Shown here piece by piece: positions 1 through 5,912 of a DNA stretch of 5,929 bases. This DNA is from Candidatus Cloacimonadota bacterium. Lineage in GTDB: Bacteria > Cloacimonadota > Cloacimonadia > Cloacimonadales > JAFGVF01. Each line of letters begins with the position of its first letter. The stretch's first letter is position 1. Under the pieces are notes generated by a model. The model worked only from the letters and a program-made list of their open reading frames with translations, did not search any database and was not told where the DNA came from. The stretch is taken from the NCBI GenBank assembly GCA_016938155.1, contig JAFGVF010000366.1, positions 1-5,929 on the forward strand, given 5' to 3'. Made by a program: the position numbers and the translations under genes.

Positions 1-683
1 AACACCCCTATGGGCATCGTCAATTTGAAAGCGTTGCAACTATCGTAATCGGGGCATTTATTGTAACAACTGCTCTTGCCATTGCCTGGCAATCAGTTGA
101 AAGATTTCTTGAGATAATGCATGATGGTGAAGCTGTAAAAAGCATTGCTTCCTGGACAATATATGTCGCACTCTTCACTGTCCTCTTAAAGATATTTCTC
201 TATTTCTACACTAATAAAGTTCATAAAATAACCGGAAATCCGGCTATTAAAGCTCTCTCTTCCGACCATTTAAATGATATTCTTGCAGCCTCAAGCGTTG
301 TGTTGGGTATCTTTTTTACACGACTTGGTTTCATTTGGGTTGACCCGGCTGCGGGAGCTCTGGTTGCCATATTTATCCTCAAGACGGGTATCGAGATTAT
401 CGCAGATGCTACTCATGAGCTGATTGACACAATTCCAAGCCCTGTCTTTTGTGCCGATATCAGGAAAATAGCTCAGGATATTGATGGTATTTACGAAATC
501 AGTGATGTCGGCGTACATCGATTCGGTACTCATTTTGTGCTGAATATGACAATTGAAGTGCAGGGTTCAATAACTGTAGAGAAGGGACACTCAATATCCG
601 AGAAGCTGGAGAAACAGCTCTTGAAGGAATTCAAGGATACCTTGAGAAAGGTCAATATCCACTATCATCCGGTGTCGAAGTAA
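1..683 (+). CDS. Cation diffusion facilitator (CDF) family metal transporter, 5'-truncated by window edge
   Basis: The reading frame is open from base 3 to a TAA at 681-683 and gives 226 residues. The first ATG in frame (117) is internal, because the codons before it encode family sequence: HPYGHRQFE, the conserved loop before membrane segment 3. CDF proteins are homodimeric inner-membrane antiporters that export divalent metals (Zn, Fe, Mn, Co) in exchange for protons. Visible parts, in fragment numbering, are TM3 (about 11-32), TM4 (about 50-72), TM5 (about 88-105), TM6 (about 112-132) and the cytoplasmic ferredoxin-like dimerisation domain (about 135-226), which contains VHRFGTHFVLNM and ends in HYHP. 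TM1, TM2 and half of the transport site are missing. The TM5 site reads D88-x-x-x-D92 (SDHLND); zinc exporters such as YiiP have HxxxD there, and DxxxD is known from manganese-type CDFs. Mn2+ export is therefore a fair inference, but the TM2 motif is needed. The gene converges on the C25 protease gene. Confidence 0.93.
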   Translation, partial: HPYGHRQFESVATIVIGAFIVTTALAIAWQSVERFLEIMHDGEAVKSIASWTIYVALFTVLLKIFLYFYTNKVHKITGNPAIKALSSDHLNDILAASSVVLGIFFTRLGFIWVDPAAGALVAIFILKTGIEIIADATHELIDTIPSPVFCADIRKIAQDIDGIYEISDVGVHRFGTHFVLNMTIEVQGSITVEKGHSISEKLEKQLLKEFKDTLRKVNIHYHPVSK

Positions 684-703
684 CACTGAATATTCCTTGA
701 AAA

Positions 704-715
704 CCTGACCTCAGG
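704..715. other. Weak inverted repeat between convergent genes
   Basis: CCTGA (704-708) and TCAGG (711-715) form a perfect 5-bp inverted repeat with a 2-base centre, realistically a 4-bp stem with a 4-base loop. It lies in the 42-base gap between the CDF stop and the C25 stop. No T-run follows on either strand, so it does not qualify as a convincing intrinsic terminator. Nothing else resembling a terminator is visible in the gap. Confidence 0.25.
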
Positions 716-725
716 CACTAATAAG

Positions 726-3467
726 CTATTTAGTAATCAGCAACTTCAAAGGTTTTGACTTACTATTGTTTAATGCACTGAAGTAGATACCATTTGCCAC
801 TTTCCTTCCGTGCTTATCAGTCAAATCCCATTGAATTTCTGTATTCCTGCTGAAAGGTATTGATCTTACCAGCTGTCCTCTTACATTATAAATACGGACG
901 CTCTCATCAGAGCTTTCCTTATCAATCTTGAAGGTTATCGCATTACTTGAGGGTAACGGATAAGCCACAAGTGTTACAGGCATCGCAAGGGGATTATCAT
1001 CCTCGCCGGATTGAGGAATTTGCAATTCAAAATGTGTTATCAGAATCTCATTTATCAATTCAGGAAGAGTGTTATCTCGTTCAGTTGCTCCGGCCAATTG
1101 GAAACTTGAGCCGATTGTAACAGCATCAGCAGTAGTGGTTTTTATGCCGATAACCTCAGAATAAGTTTCCTGGGGAGCAAAGAGAGCATTCTCGGTGAAA
1201 GGGTTTGCTGTCATAATAGTCAGAGCTTGGAGATTGCCGTTTATTCCCTCATAATTCCAGCTATAATCGCTAACAGCAGAAGTGATGTATTCAATATTCA
1301 CCACATGGTCCCAAGGAGCCCAGATGTTGAAGTAATTATAGAAAGAAGTATTCATATCATAAGATGCACTACCTTCGCAATATACCTTACCTCCATCCTG
1401 CAGATAACTTGTTAGAAGCTGGCTCTCAAAGCTGTCCTGAGTGAGAATATAGGTATCGGCTTCAAATCCGAACAAACAGAAAACAGCAGAGAAGTTATCC
1501 AGAGAAACGGTTTCATCACTTAGTTTGTCAGTGTAAACAACATTCCAGTTTCCTGCTTCAGAAATTGCATTTACAACTTCATAAGAGTTCCCGAACCCAT
1601 TTGGCTCCCAAACGAGGATTTCCCCATCAGAGATATAGTGCTCAGATTGGTAGTTAATAAGCGGGTCACCAAAAAGTGTATAGGTATAAATATTCTTCTG
1701 CTCAGGCCAGACTATTCCTCCTGTGTCCACGGGATCCCCGAAAAAGAAATAATTGCTGAAAAGCAGATTGGCAGTAGCCTGTGCCATACCAAGTGACTGG
1801 TTATGAGTGTAATAGTTATCCATCAGATAATAGTTCAAGGAATGGATACCACCCCAACCTGGGTTAATCCAGCCTATTTTATACCACCCTGTTCTTGTCG
1901 CTGTTACGGAAGCAACTCCTTTTGTTAAAAGCATTTTTTCACCTAAACTTAGCTGTCCGAAATTTGTTTGGTCGAATGCTCCATTCAGGCAGGATTGAGT
2001 GAAAAAGACAGCACCGTCAGGATTGGTTATATTGTTGAACATATCAACATTAATTAAATTACCCCATGCCCTTTCGTCAGGAGTACAAATTCCATTCTCA
2101 TCCGTATCTTCAATCCAGACCAGTCTCGCTGAAGAAGTCGGGCTACCATGGGCTCCCAGACAAACAAATCCATAGCTGTTGTTGTTTAGATTGAATTGTA
2201 AATTATCATAAGTCAAATCAAAATCGGAGGGATAAATTGCATGGTCAACCCCAAGTTGTTCATACATGGTTGTAACAGGATTGTTTCTTAAAATCGTACT
2301 TTTTAGATACTCCCCGAATATACTTCCGTCTGTTCTTTCCCAACCATCCTCATAGTCTTGATTCTCGAAGTTAAACATCGCCATGGGAACAAGTACTCCA
2401 TCTTTCCAGGGTGCGGAAGTCTGCTCAAAATTCAGAATTCGCTGAAGAATGGCATCGACATCGGAAATATTGCTGAAAGGAATTCTTCCGACATACATTT
2501 CAGGAGTAAAATCTATCTCATAATCATCGATACCGAATCCGGATGAGTATTCACCAATAAATACATCACCGTCCGAATTGAAATTGGAGGATAGGTCTGA
2601 GTAATAGAAATCTGTTGGAGTGCTTTCTCCTTGATTAGGAGCAGGATCAAGGTACTGAATCGGGATTGTATCGAAATCTCCGATTAAAAGGGCATAATTC
2701 TCAGCAATACTGCTATATTGAGAAATAAGGTAGTTCCTGAGAATTTCAGGCTCAGTAGCTCCCGGAAAATTGCTTAAGATATCGTTGATATTGCCGAAAA
2801 CAATGCTGAATCCCTGATTTTCTCTAAAGTTCAGGTACTGTGAAATACTGCCGTAAATCTCGGGAGTTGTGATGATATTTAGAATATTTTGTCTATTAAT
2901 AACCTGATGATACTGAGTCAATACTTCACTGTTAACAAAGAAGCCCTCAGTTGTTTCTACAAGAGATGTCGGAACAAGAAAGTTGGAATCTGCAATTTCA
3001 GTCTCTACATTGAATGAAACATCTGTTACTCTCCTGAGAGTTCCCTCCGAAAAGGCATAGGGACAAAAAGCATAGCGTAGATAACGCAGATTGCCCCACA
3101 TTCCGGTTCCAAGATAGGTAATTTGAGAAGACACTTCCGGTTGTGTGGATAGAGGAGTTGCCTTCGTTCCATCAAAATAGGGGGTGTTGATTATAGGCGT
3201 TGAATCGTAACCAGTTGCAGCGGTTCCGAATGAATATGACTGACCGGTAACGACATATCCGGGTGGGATAAGTACATTCAATTGTTTATAAGGTATCCTG
3301 TATTTGCCAGGTGTGTTGACATAACCGAAGCCTGTTTTATAATTTATTTCAATATTCTTCCCATTGAATTCAATTTTCGCTTCCGGTACCTGGTAAGTAT
3401 AATTCAGCATCTCAGCGTAAACGGTTGTAACTGCCAGGACTAAAAGCAGGAATATCAGCTTTTTCAT
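726..3467 (-). CDS. Secreted C25 (gingipain-family) cysteine peptidase with FlgD/T9SS-like C-terminal domain
   Basis: A 913-residue exported protein. Residues 1-18 form a signal peptide (lysines, a leucine-rich core, then VYA before Glu19). A beta-rich N-terminal prodomain-like region runs to about 190. The C25 peptidase domain spans about 195-610 with family landmarks: TDFYYSDL (285-292), VGRIPFSN (326-333), the catalytic His440 in LGAHGS, the catalytic Cys493 in QSCLNGAFD, and the closing LFGDPLI (598-604). Two EF-hand-like calcium loops lie at 295-306 and 454-465. A GATase1/flavodoxin-like module follows (about 614-813). The end (about 829-913) is an Ig-like FlgD/T9SS-type domain with YPLPSSN, VRIYNVRGQLVRSI and KVANGIYF, ending in KPLKLLITK. 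C25 enzymes are secreted Arg/Lys-type endopeptidases, but specificity cannot be read here. The ATG has a strong ribosome site and overlaps the M23 stop by 4 nt. The active-site pair is intact, so an active protease is likely; surface export through a T9SS-like route is inferred. Confidence 0.9.
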   Translation of the reverse strand: MKKLIFLLLVLAVTTVYAEMLNYTYQVPEAKIEFNGKNIEINYKTGFGYVNTPGKYRIPYKQLNVLIPPGYVVTGQSYSFGTAATGYDSTPIINTPYFDGTKATPLSTQPEVSSQITYLGTGMWGNLRYLRYAFCPYAFSEGTLRRVTDVSFNVETEIADSNFLVPTSLVETTEGFFVNSEVLTQYHQVINRQNILNIITTPEIYGSISQYLNFRENQGFSIVFGNINDILSNFPGATEPEILRNYLISQYSSIAENYALLIGDFDTIPIQYLDPAPNQGESTPTDFYYSDLSSNFNSDGDVFIGEYSSGFGIDDYEIDFTPEMYVGRIPFSNISDVDAILQRILNFEQTSAPWKDGVLVPMAMFNFENQDYEDGWERTDGSIFGEYLKSTILRNNPVTTMYEQLGVDHAIYPSDFDLTYDNLQFNLNNNSYGFVCLGAHGSPTSSARLVWIEDTDENGICTPDERAWGNLINVDMFNNITNPDGAVFFTQSCLNGAFDQTNFGQLSLGEKMLLTKGVASVTATRTGWYKIGWINPGWGGIHSLNYYLMDNYYTHNQSLGMAQATANLLFSNYFFFGDPVDTGGIVWPEQKNIYTYTLFGDPLINYQSEHYISDGEILVWEPNGFGNSYEVVNAISEAGNWNVVYTDKLSDETVSLDNFSAVFCLFGFEADTYILTQDSFESQLLTSYLQDGGKVYCEGSASYDMNTSFYNYFNIWAPWDHVVNIEYITSAVSDYSWNYEGINGNLQALTIMTANPFTENALFAPQETYSEVIGIKTTTADAVTIGSSFQLAGATERDNTLPELINEILITHFELQIPQSGEDDNPLAMPVTLVAYPLPSSNAITFKIDKESSDESVRIYNVRGQLVRSIPFSRNTEIQWDLTDKHGRKVANGIYFSALNNSKSKPLKLLITK

Positions 3468-4708
3468 CGTTTCTCCTGATTCAATTCAGTTTCTTTCTTT
3501 GCTTCTTCTACTTGTAATTTAATCGTATTCTGCTGTTGTTGGAAAACTTTAAGTTTGTCACCGGTAAGTTTGTATGCACCAATCATCTTTAAATTGGTCT
3601 TAGGATTAACCCAGCGACCATTCTTTTTAACACCGAAATGCAGATGAGGACCTGTAGAATAACCCGTGCTACCCACTGCTCCGATAGTTTTACCCTTGGT
3701 TACGGCTTGTCCTCGCTTAACATATATTTTGCTAAGATGGGCATATTGCGTTTCCATCCCACCTGGATGCTGAATACGGACAACTTTGCCATAACCACCT
3801 TCAACTCCGGCAGAAATTACTTTACCTGATGTTACAGAAAATACCGGTGTCCCTGTTTTACCTGCATAATCAATTCCATTGTGCATCTTCCAGGTACCGC
3901 TGATTGGGTGTAGCCGTTTTCCGAATGGGGAGGTAACACGAATATTGTTGAGTGGATACCTTACAGCATTTGAAGCCAAAGCTTCACCCTTTATGTTATA
4001 CATGCCATTGAAGGCTGAAGTTGCATCACCATCATCATACCAAAATGCCTCGGAATCCTTAAGACTCACTCCGTGGAACGCTACATATATAGGTTCACTG
4101 TAGGGAAGCTGTTTCCCTTTATATATCTTATCATCCAGAAGCACCTCTATCCACGCTCCGGGCTGAACTCCCCCCGTGCTTATTTGAGATTCCAGGACAT
4201 TTGCTATCTTTTGTCTCACAGATTTGTTTATTCCAGCCTTCTCAAGAGCAATGAGAAAAGTTCCTCCGGCAGTTACGGTTGCCTTTATATAGGTATACTT
4301 CCTCTCATAAGGTTCTTTTAAAAGCTGATAATTGTATTTCTCACCTTCAAGTGTTAAACGATGTCTTACGATTTCATTTTCCGTATAATAGAAATCTGTT
4401 ATCATTTTTGCTTCAGAATCCACGATTAGATGTAGAACCTGCCCGGGCTTGAAACCGGACATATCAATGTGTTCTGCCATGGCATTGGTCAGCAAAATAA
4501 CATTTTTATTGGGGATATTGTATGATAAAAGGATGGCAAAAAGACTCTCTCCGTCTTTTATAACCCGTTCTTCGTAGCCTTCATATTGATTTATCAATAC
4601 TTGTTGCTCTTCAGGTCGTGAGCAGTTTTTTAGGGTGAGTAAGAGTATTAGAGTTGATACTACTACAAGTGTTGCAGAAATTATAGCAATCAGTGTTTTC
4701 TTTGGCAA
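3464..4708 (-). CDS. M23 family peptidoglycan DD-endopeptidase, MepM/Csd3-like, membrane-anchored
   Basis: A 414-residue protein that should cut peptide cross-links of peptidoglycan in the periplasm. Residues 5-27 are one hydrophobic segment, an uncleaved anchor or signal; Cys29 follows, but LKNC is a poor lipobox. Residues about 43-95 form a LysM/OapA-like domain. Residues about 135-250 resemble the second N-terminal domain of Csd3/MepM, which covers the active site in relatives. Residues about 255-370 form the LytM zinc domain with all expected residues: RLHP (265-268), His276 and Asp280 in HNGIDYA, His324 in YAHL, and His355/His357 in GPHLHFG. A Gln/Glu/Lys-rich tail (385-414) may be a coiled coil. 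The start is TTG, with an in-frame TAA directly before it and GGAG 6 bases upstream; the next in-frame ATG (Met77) would remove the anchor. It is the first gene of a pair with the C25 protease. The Csd3-like layout suggests a role in cell shape or wall growth, which is inference. Confidence 0.92.
   Translation of the reverse strand: MPKKTLIAIISATLVVVSTLILLLTLKNCSRPEEQQVLINQYEGYEERVIKDGESLFAILLSYNIPNKNVILLTNAMAEHIDMSGFKPGQVLHLIVDSEAKMITDFYYTENEIVRHRLTLEGEKYNYQLLKEPYERKYTYIKATVTAGGTFLIALEKAGINKSVRQKIANVLESQISTGGVQPGAWIEVLLDDKIYKGKQLPYSEPIYVAFHGVSLKDSEAFWYDDGDATSAFNGMYNIKGEALASNAVRYPLNNIRVTSPFGKRLHPISGTWKMHNGIDYAGKTGTPVFSVTSGKVISAGVEGGYGKVVRIQHPGGMETQYAHLSKIYVKRGQAVTKGKTIGAVGSTGYSTGPHLHFGVKKNGRWVNPKTNLKMIGAYKLTGDKLKVFQQQQNTIKLQVEEAKKETELNQEKR
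3473..3477 (-). promoter_or_regulatory. Ribosome binding site of the C25 protease gene, inside the M23 gene
   Basis: Read on the minus strand, AGGAG lies 5 bases before the ATG at 3467-3465. The site is inside the last codons of the M23 gene, whose TGA stop overlaps this ATG as ATGA. The arrangement fixes the protease start and suggests translational coupling. Confidence 0.75.
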
Positions 4709-4714
4709 TTAAAT

Positions 4715-4718
4715 CTCC
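4715..4718 (-). promoter_or_regulatory. Ribosome binding site deciding the TTG start of the M23 gene
   Basis: On the minus strand GGAG is followed by ATTTAA and then TTG (4708-4706). The TAA just before TTG is in the same frame, so no earlier start is possible, and the 6-base spacing is near ideal. This supports TTG as the true start. Confidence 0.65.
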
Positions 4719-4741
4719 GTATCAAGTGGTATATTTCTTCA

Positions 4742-4799
4742 TTGACAAATTATTCCGAATATCAGTTTACTGACAAGTATTAATTTGAATGTGTAAAAT
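4742..4799 (+). promoter_or_regulatory. Candidate promoter elements for the acyltransferase gene
   Basis: Two alternatives are visible. A perfect TTGACA (4742-4747) is followed after 18 bases by TTTACT (4766-4771, 4 of 6); it would start RNA near 4779 and leave room for the AAGGA at 4803. Alternatively CTGACA (4770-4775) with an 18-base spacer and TAAAAT (4794-4799) would start RNA near 4806, after or inside that AAGGA. The first fits an ATT start at 4815, the second fits the ATG at 4857. Sequence alone does not decide. Confidence 0.3.
4749..4776 (-). promoter_or_regulatory. Candidate sigma-70-type promoter of the M23-C25 operon
   Basis: On the minus strand TTGTCA (4776-4771; 5 of 6 against TTGACA) is followed after 16 bases by AATAAT (4754-4749; 5 of 6 against TATAAT). 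Transcription would start near 4742 and give a leader of about 34 bases carrying the GGAG site. The hexamers overlap promoter-like elements of the divergent acyltransferase gene. Some FCB bacteria use a different promoter consensus, so this is only a pattern match. Confidence 0.4.
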
Positions 4800-4832
4800 A
4801 ATAAGGAATACAAAATTCGTAAAGTATTAATT
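4775..4832. repeat. 11-bp direct repeat in the divergent promoter region
   Basis: AAGTATTAATT occurs exactly at 4775-4785 and again at 4822-4832 on the plus strand (47 bases apart). The first copy lies between the candidate promoter hexamers; the second lies near the start of the acyltransferase frame. Such spacing could mark a regulator site, but in AT-rich DNA an 11-base match can arise by chance. Confidence 0.35.
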
Positions 4833-4856
4833 GGCTTTATTTGGCTTGCTCAATTC

Positions 4857-5573
4857 ATGGTGAGGACTTTGTTTCTGCGAATCCTAATTCATGATAAAAG
4901 TTTTAGAACTATTACTCTCGCTGAGAGCGTGCATGCAACATCGAAAAGACTTGTAAAAACCTTCGGCTTAGAACTGCATGTTATTAATCCGGAACTGATT
5001 GAACAACTGAAAAGAAGAAATCACCTATTCGTTGCAAACCATATCACTTATCTTGATATTCTGGTGCTTGCTTCCCTGTACCCGATGAATTTTATAACCT
5101 CCACGGAGATGAAAGATCATCCCATTCTTGGTAAGTTAACCGAGTTTGGAGGAAGTCTTTATACAAATAGAAGCTCGATAAAGAGCTTACCACAGGAAGT
5201 AGAACTCGTGGCTGAGTTTCTCAGAAACGGCTTTAACCTTGGACTTTTCCCTGAGGGAACAAGTTTCGACGGTGAAGTTATGAGACCTTTTCGCAATTCT
5301 CTATTTCAAAGTGCCATTGAGGCGGGAGTTCCGATCCAACCCATCTGCCTGAGATACACCAAAATCAATGACAAATCTATAGACAATGAGGATAGAAGAA
5401 AGATAGCATGGATAAACAATGAACCATTCCATTCTCACTTAAAGAGGGTTCTTAAGTACAATTCCATATCCATCGATATTACAATTCTTCCAGAAATTTT
5501 ACCGGATGAGAGTAACAGAAAGATTTTAGCTGCTAAGGTTTGGGATTTAATTAATCAAGCCTACATAAGGTAA
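4857..5573 (+). CDS. Lysophospholipid acyltransferase (PlsC / 1-acyl-sn-glycerol-3-phosphate acyltransferase family)
   Basis: A 238-residue protein from the ATG. Family members move an acyl chain from acyl-ACP or acyl-CoA to the sn-2 hydroxyl of lysophosphatidic acid, giving phosphatidic acid at the inner membrane. All four motifs are present: NHITYLD (catalytic His62 and Asp67 of HX4D), the G-x-x-x-x-x-R substrate motif at 99-105 (Gly99 to Arg105), FPEGTS (131-136, with Glu133) and VPIQPI (158-163). No ribosome site precedes the ATG at 4857. The frame stays open to a TAA at 4794, and AAGGA (4803-4807) lies 7 bases before ATT CGT AAA (4815), which would add a basic-hydrophobic N-terminus of 14 residues (252 in total), typical of this family. 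The ATG coordinate given is therefore the conservative one. Tandem in-frame stops TAA TGA end the gene. It is divergent from the M23-C25 operon and appears monocistronic. Acceptor identity (LPA or another lysolipid) cannot be read from sequence. Confidence 0.9.
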   Translation: MVRTLFLRILIHDKSFRTITLAESVHATSKRLVKTFGLELHVINPELIEQLKRRNHLFVANHITYLDILVLASLYPMNFITSTEMKDHPILGKLTEFGGSLYTNRSSIKSLPQEVELVAEFLRNGFNLGLFPEGTSFDGEVMRPFRNSLFQSAIEAGVPIQPICLRYTKINDKSIDNEDRRKIAWINNEPFHSHLKRVLKYNSISIDITILPEILPDESNRKILAAKVWDLINQAYIR

Positions 5574-5651
5574 TGAAACCCCTAACTTCCTGTAAATATG
5601 TGACAATAGCCATTAGTCCGCGAGCAGTATTTCAAAAATGAGAAAAAAGAT
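5574..5651 (+). other. Spacer after acyltransferase gene with A-rich tract
   Basis: No gene or convincing terminator hairpin is seen downstream of the tandem stop. From about 5632 to 5650 the plus strand is strongly A-rich and abuts the TTGACA at 5652, as an UP element does at stable-RNA promoters. The rest of the spacer holds nothing I recognise. Confidence 0.3.
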
Positions 5652-5680
5652 TTGACACGAAAACAGGCTCAAAATAGGTT
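5652..5680 (+). promoter_or_regulatory. Candidate promoter of the tRNA cluster
   Basis: A perfect TTGACA (5652-5657) is followed after 17 bases by TAGGTT (5675-5680), which keeps the key first T, A and last T of the -10 box. It follows an A-rich tract and lies about 40 bases before tRNA-Lys. Transcription would start near 5687 and read through all the tRNAs, which are separated by only 5 and 37 bases with no terminator. Confidence 0.5.
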
Positions 5681-5690
5681 GTCATACATC

Positions 5691-5715
5691 GCCTAGCGAA
5701 GGCACAAAGATGTGC
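5691..5715 (+). other. Two overlapping small hairpins in the tRNA leader
   Basis: GCCT (5691-5694) can pair with AGGC (5700-5703), and GCACA (5702-5706) can pair with TGTGC (5711-5715) around an AAGA loop. They share bases 5702-5703, so both cannot form fully at once. The second ends 5 bases before the mature 5' end of tRNA-Lys and may matter for leader processing; that role is inference. Confidence 0.3.
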
Positions 5716-5720
5716 AAATT

Positions 5721-5795
5721 GGTCCAGTAACTCAGTGGTAGAGTATCTGCCTTTTAAGCAGAGAGTCGATGGTTCGAGCCCATCCTGGATCACCA
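5721..5795 (+). tRNA. tRNA-Lys (anticodon TTT), CCA encoded
   Basis: A full cloverleaf can be drawn. The acceptor GGTCCAG (5721-5727) pairs with CTGGATC (5785-5791) with one G-T wobble at pair 2, then discriminator A and encoded CCA (5793-5795). The D stem is ACTC/GAGT. The anticodon stem TCTGC/GCAGA encloses CTTTTAA with anticodon TTT at 5753-5755. The T stem GATGG/CCATC encloses TTCGAGC. It decodes AAA and AAG as lysine. It is first in the cluster, 5 bases before tRNA-Glu. Confidence 0.97.
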
Positions 5796-5800
5796 AATGC

Positions 5801-5875
5801 GACCCCTTCGTCTAGTGGTTAGGACTCAAGATTTTCATTCTTGCAACAGGGGTTCAATTCCCCTAGGGGTCGCCA
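5801..5875 (+). tRNA. tRNA-Glu (anticodon TTC), CCA encoded
   Basis: The acceptor GACCCCT (5801-5807) pairs perfectly with AGGGGTC (5865-5871), followed by discriminator G and encoded CCA (5873-5875). The 5' half closely resembles other bacterial tRNA-Glu genes (CTTCGTCTAGTGG). The anticodon stem CAAGA/TCTTG encloses TTTTCAT with anticodon TTC at 5834-5836. The T stem AGGGG/CCCCT encloses TTCAATT. It decodes GAA and GAG, and it also supplies Glu-tRNA for tetrapyrrole synthesis in bacteria that use the C5 route. Confidence 0.97.
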
Positions 5876-5900
5876 CTTTTTCTGTAAAGTGGTTTCCACT
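5873..5900 (+). other. Mutually exclusive hairpins just after tRNA-Glu
   Basis: CCACTTT (5873-5879, beginning with the encoded CCA) can pair with AAAGTGG (5886-5892). AGTGG (5888-5892) can instead pair with CCACT (5896-5900) around a TTT loop. The middle arm is shared, so only one stem can form. No T-run follows the second stem, so a terminator is unlikely. A role in 3' processing between tRNAs is possible. Confidence 0.35.
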
Positions 5901-5912
5901 GGCAATAGAGAT

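Noticed and set aside
291..533. 80-residue minus-strand open frame inside the CDF gene
   Set aside because: It lies wholly antisense to conserved CDF sequence, has no recognisable domain, and is best explained as a chance frame.
704..730. Bidirectional terminator between the CDF and C25 genes
   Set aside because: Only short stems (CCTGA/TCAGG and AATA/TATT) and no T-run on either strand.
1227..2546. Two 62-residue plus-strand open frames (1227-1415, 2358-2546) inside the C25 gene
   Set aside because: Both are antisense to well-formed C25 protease sequence and show no family features.
3638..4321. Three plus-strand open frames (3638-3829, 3879-4103, 4073-4321) inside the M23 gene
   Set aside because: They are short, overlap each other and the conserved M23 coding sequence on the other strand, and look like shadows.
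4616..4630. Cys29 of the M23 protein as a lipoprotein attachment site
   Set aside because: The residues before it (LKN) do not fit the usual small-residue lipobox, so a plain membrane anchor is more likely.
5595..5636. Terminator after the acyltransferase gene from AAATA pairing with TATTT
   Set aside because: The loop would be about 30 bases with a 5-bp AT-only stem, too weak to support.
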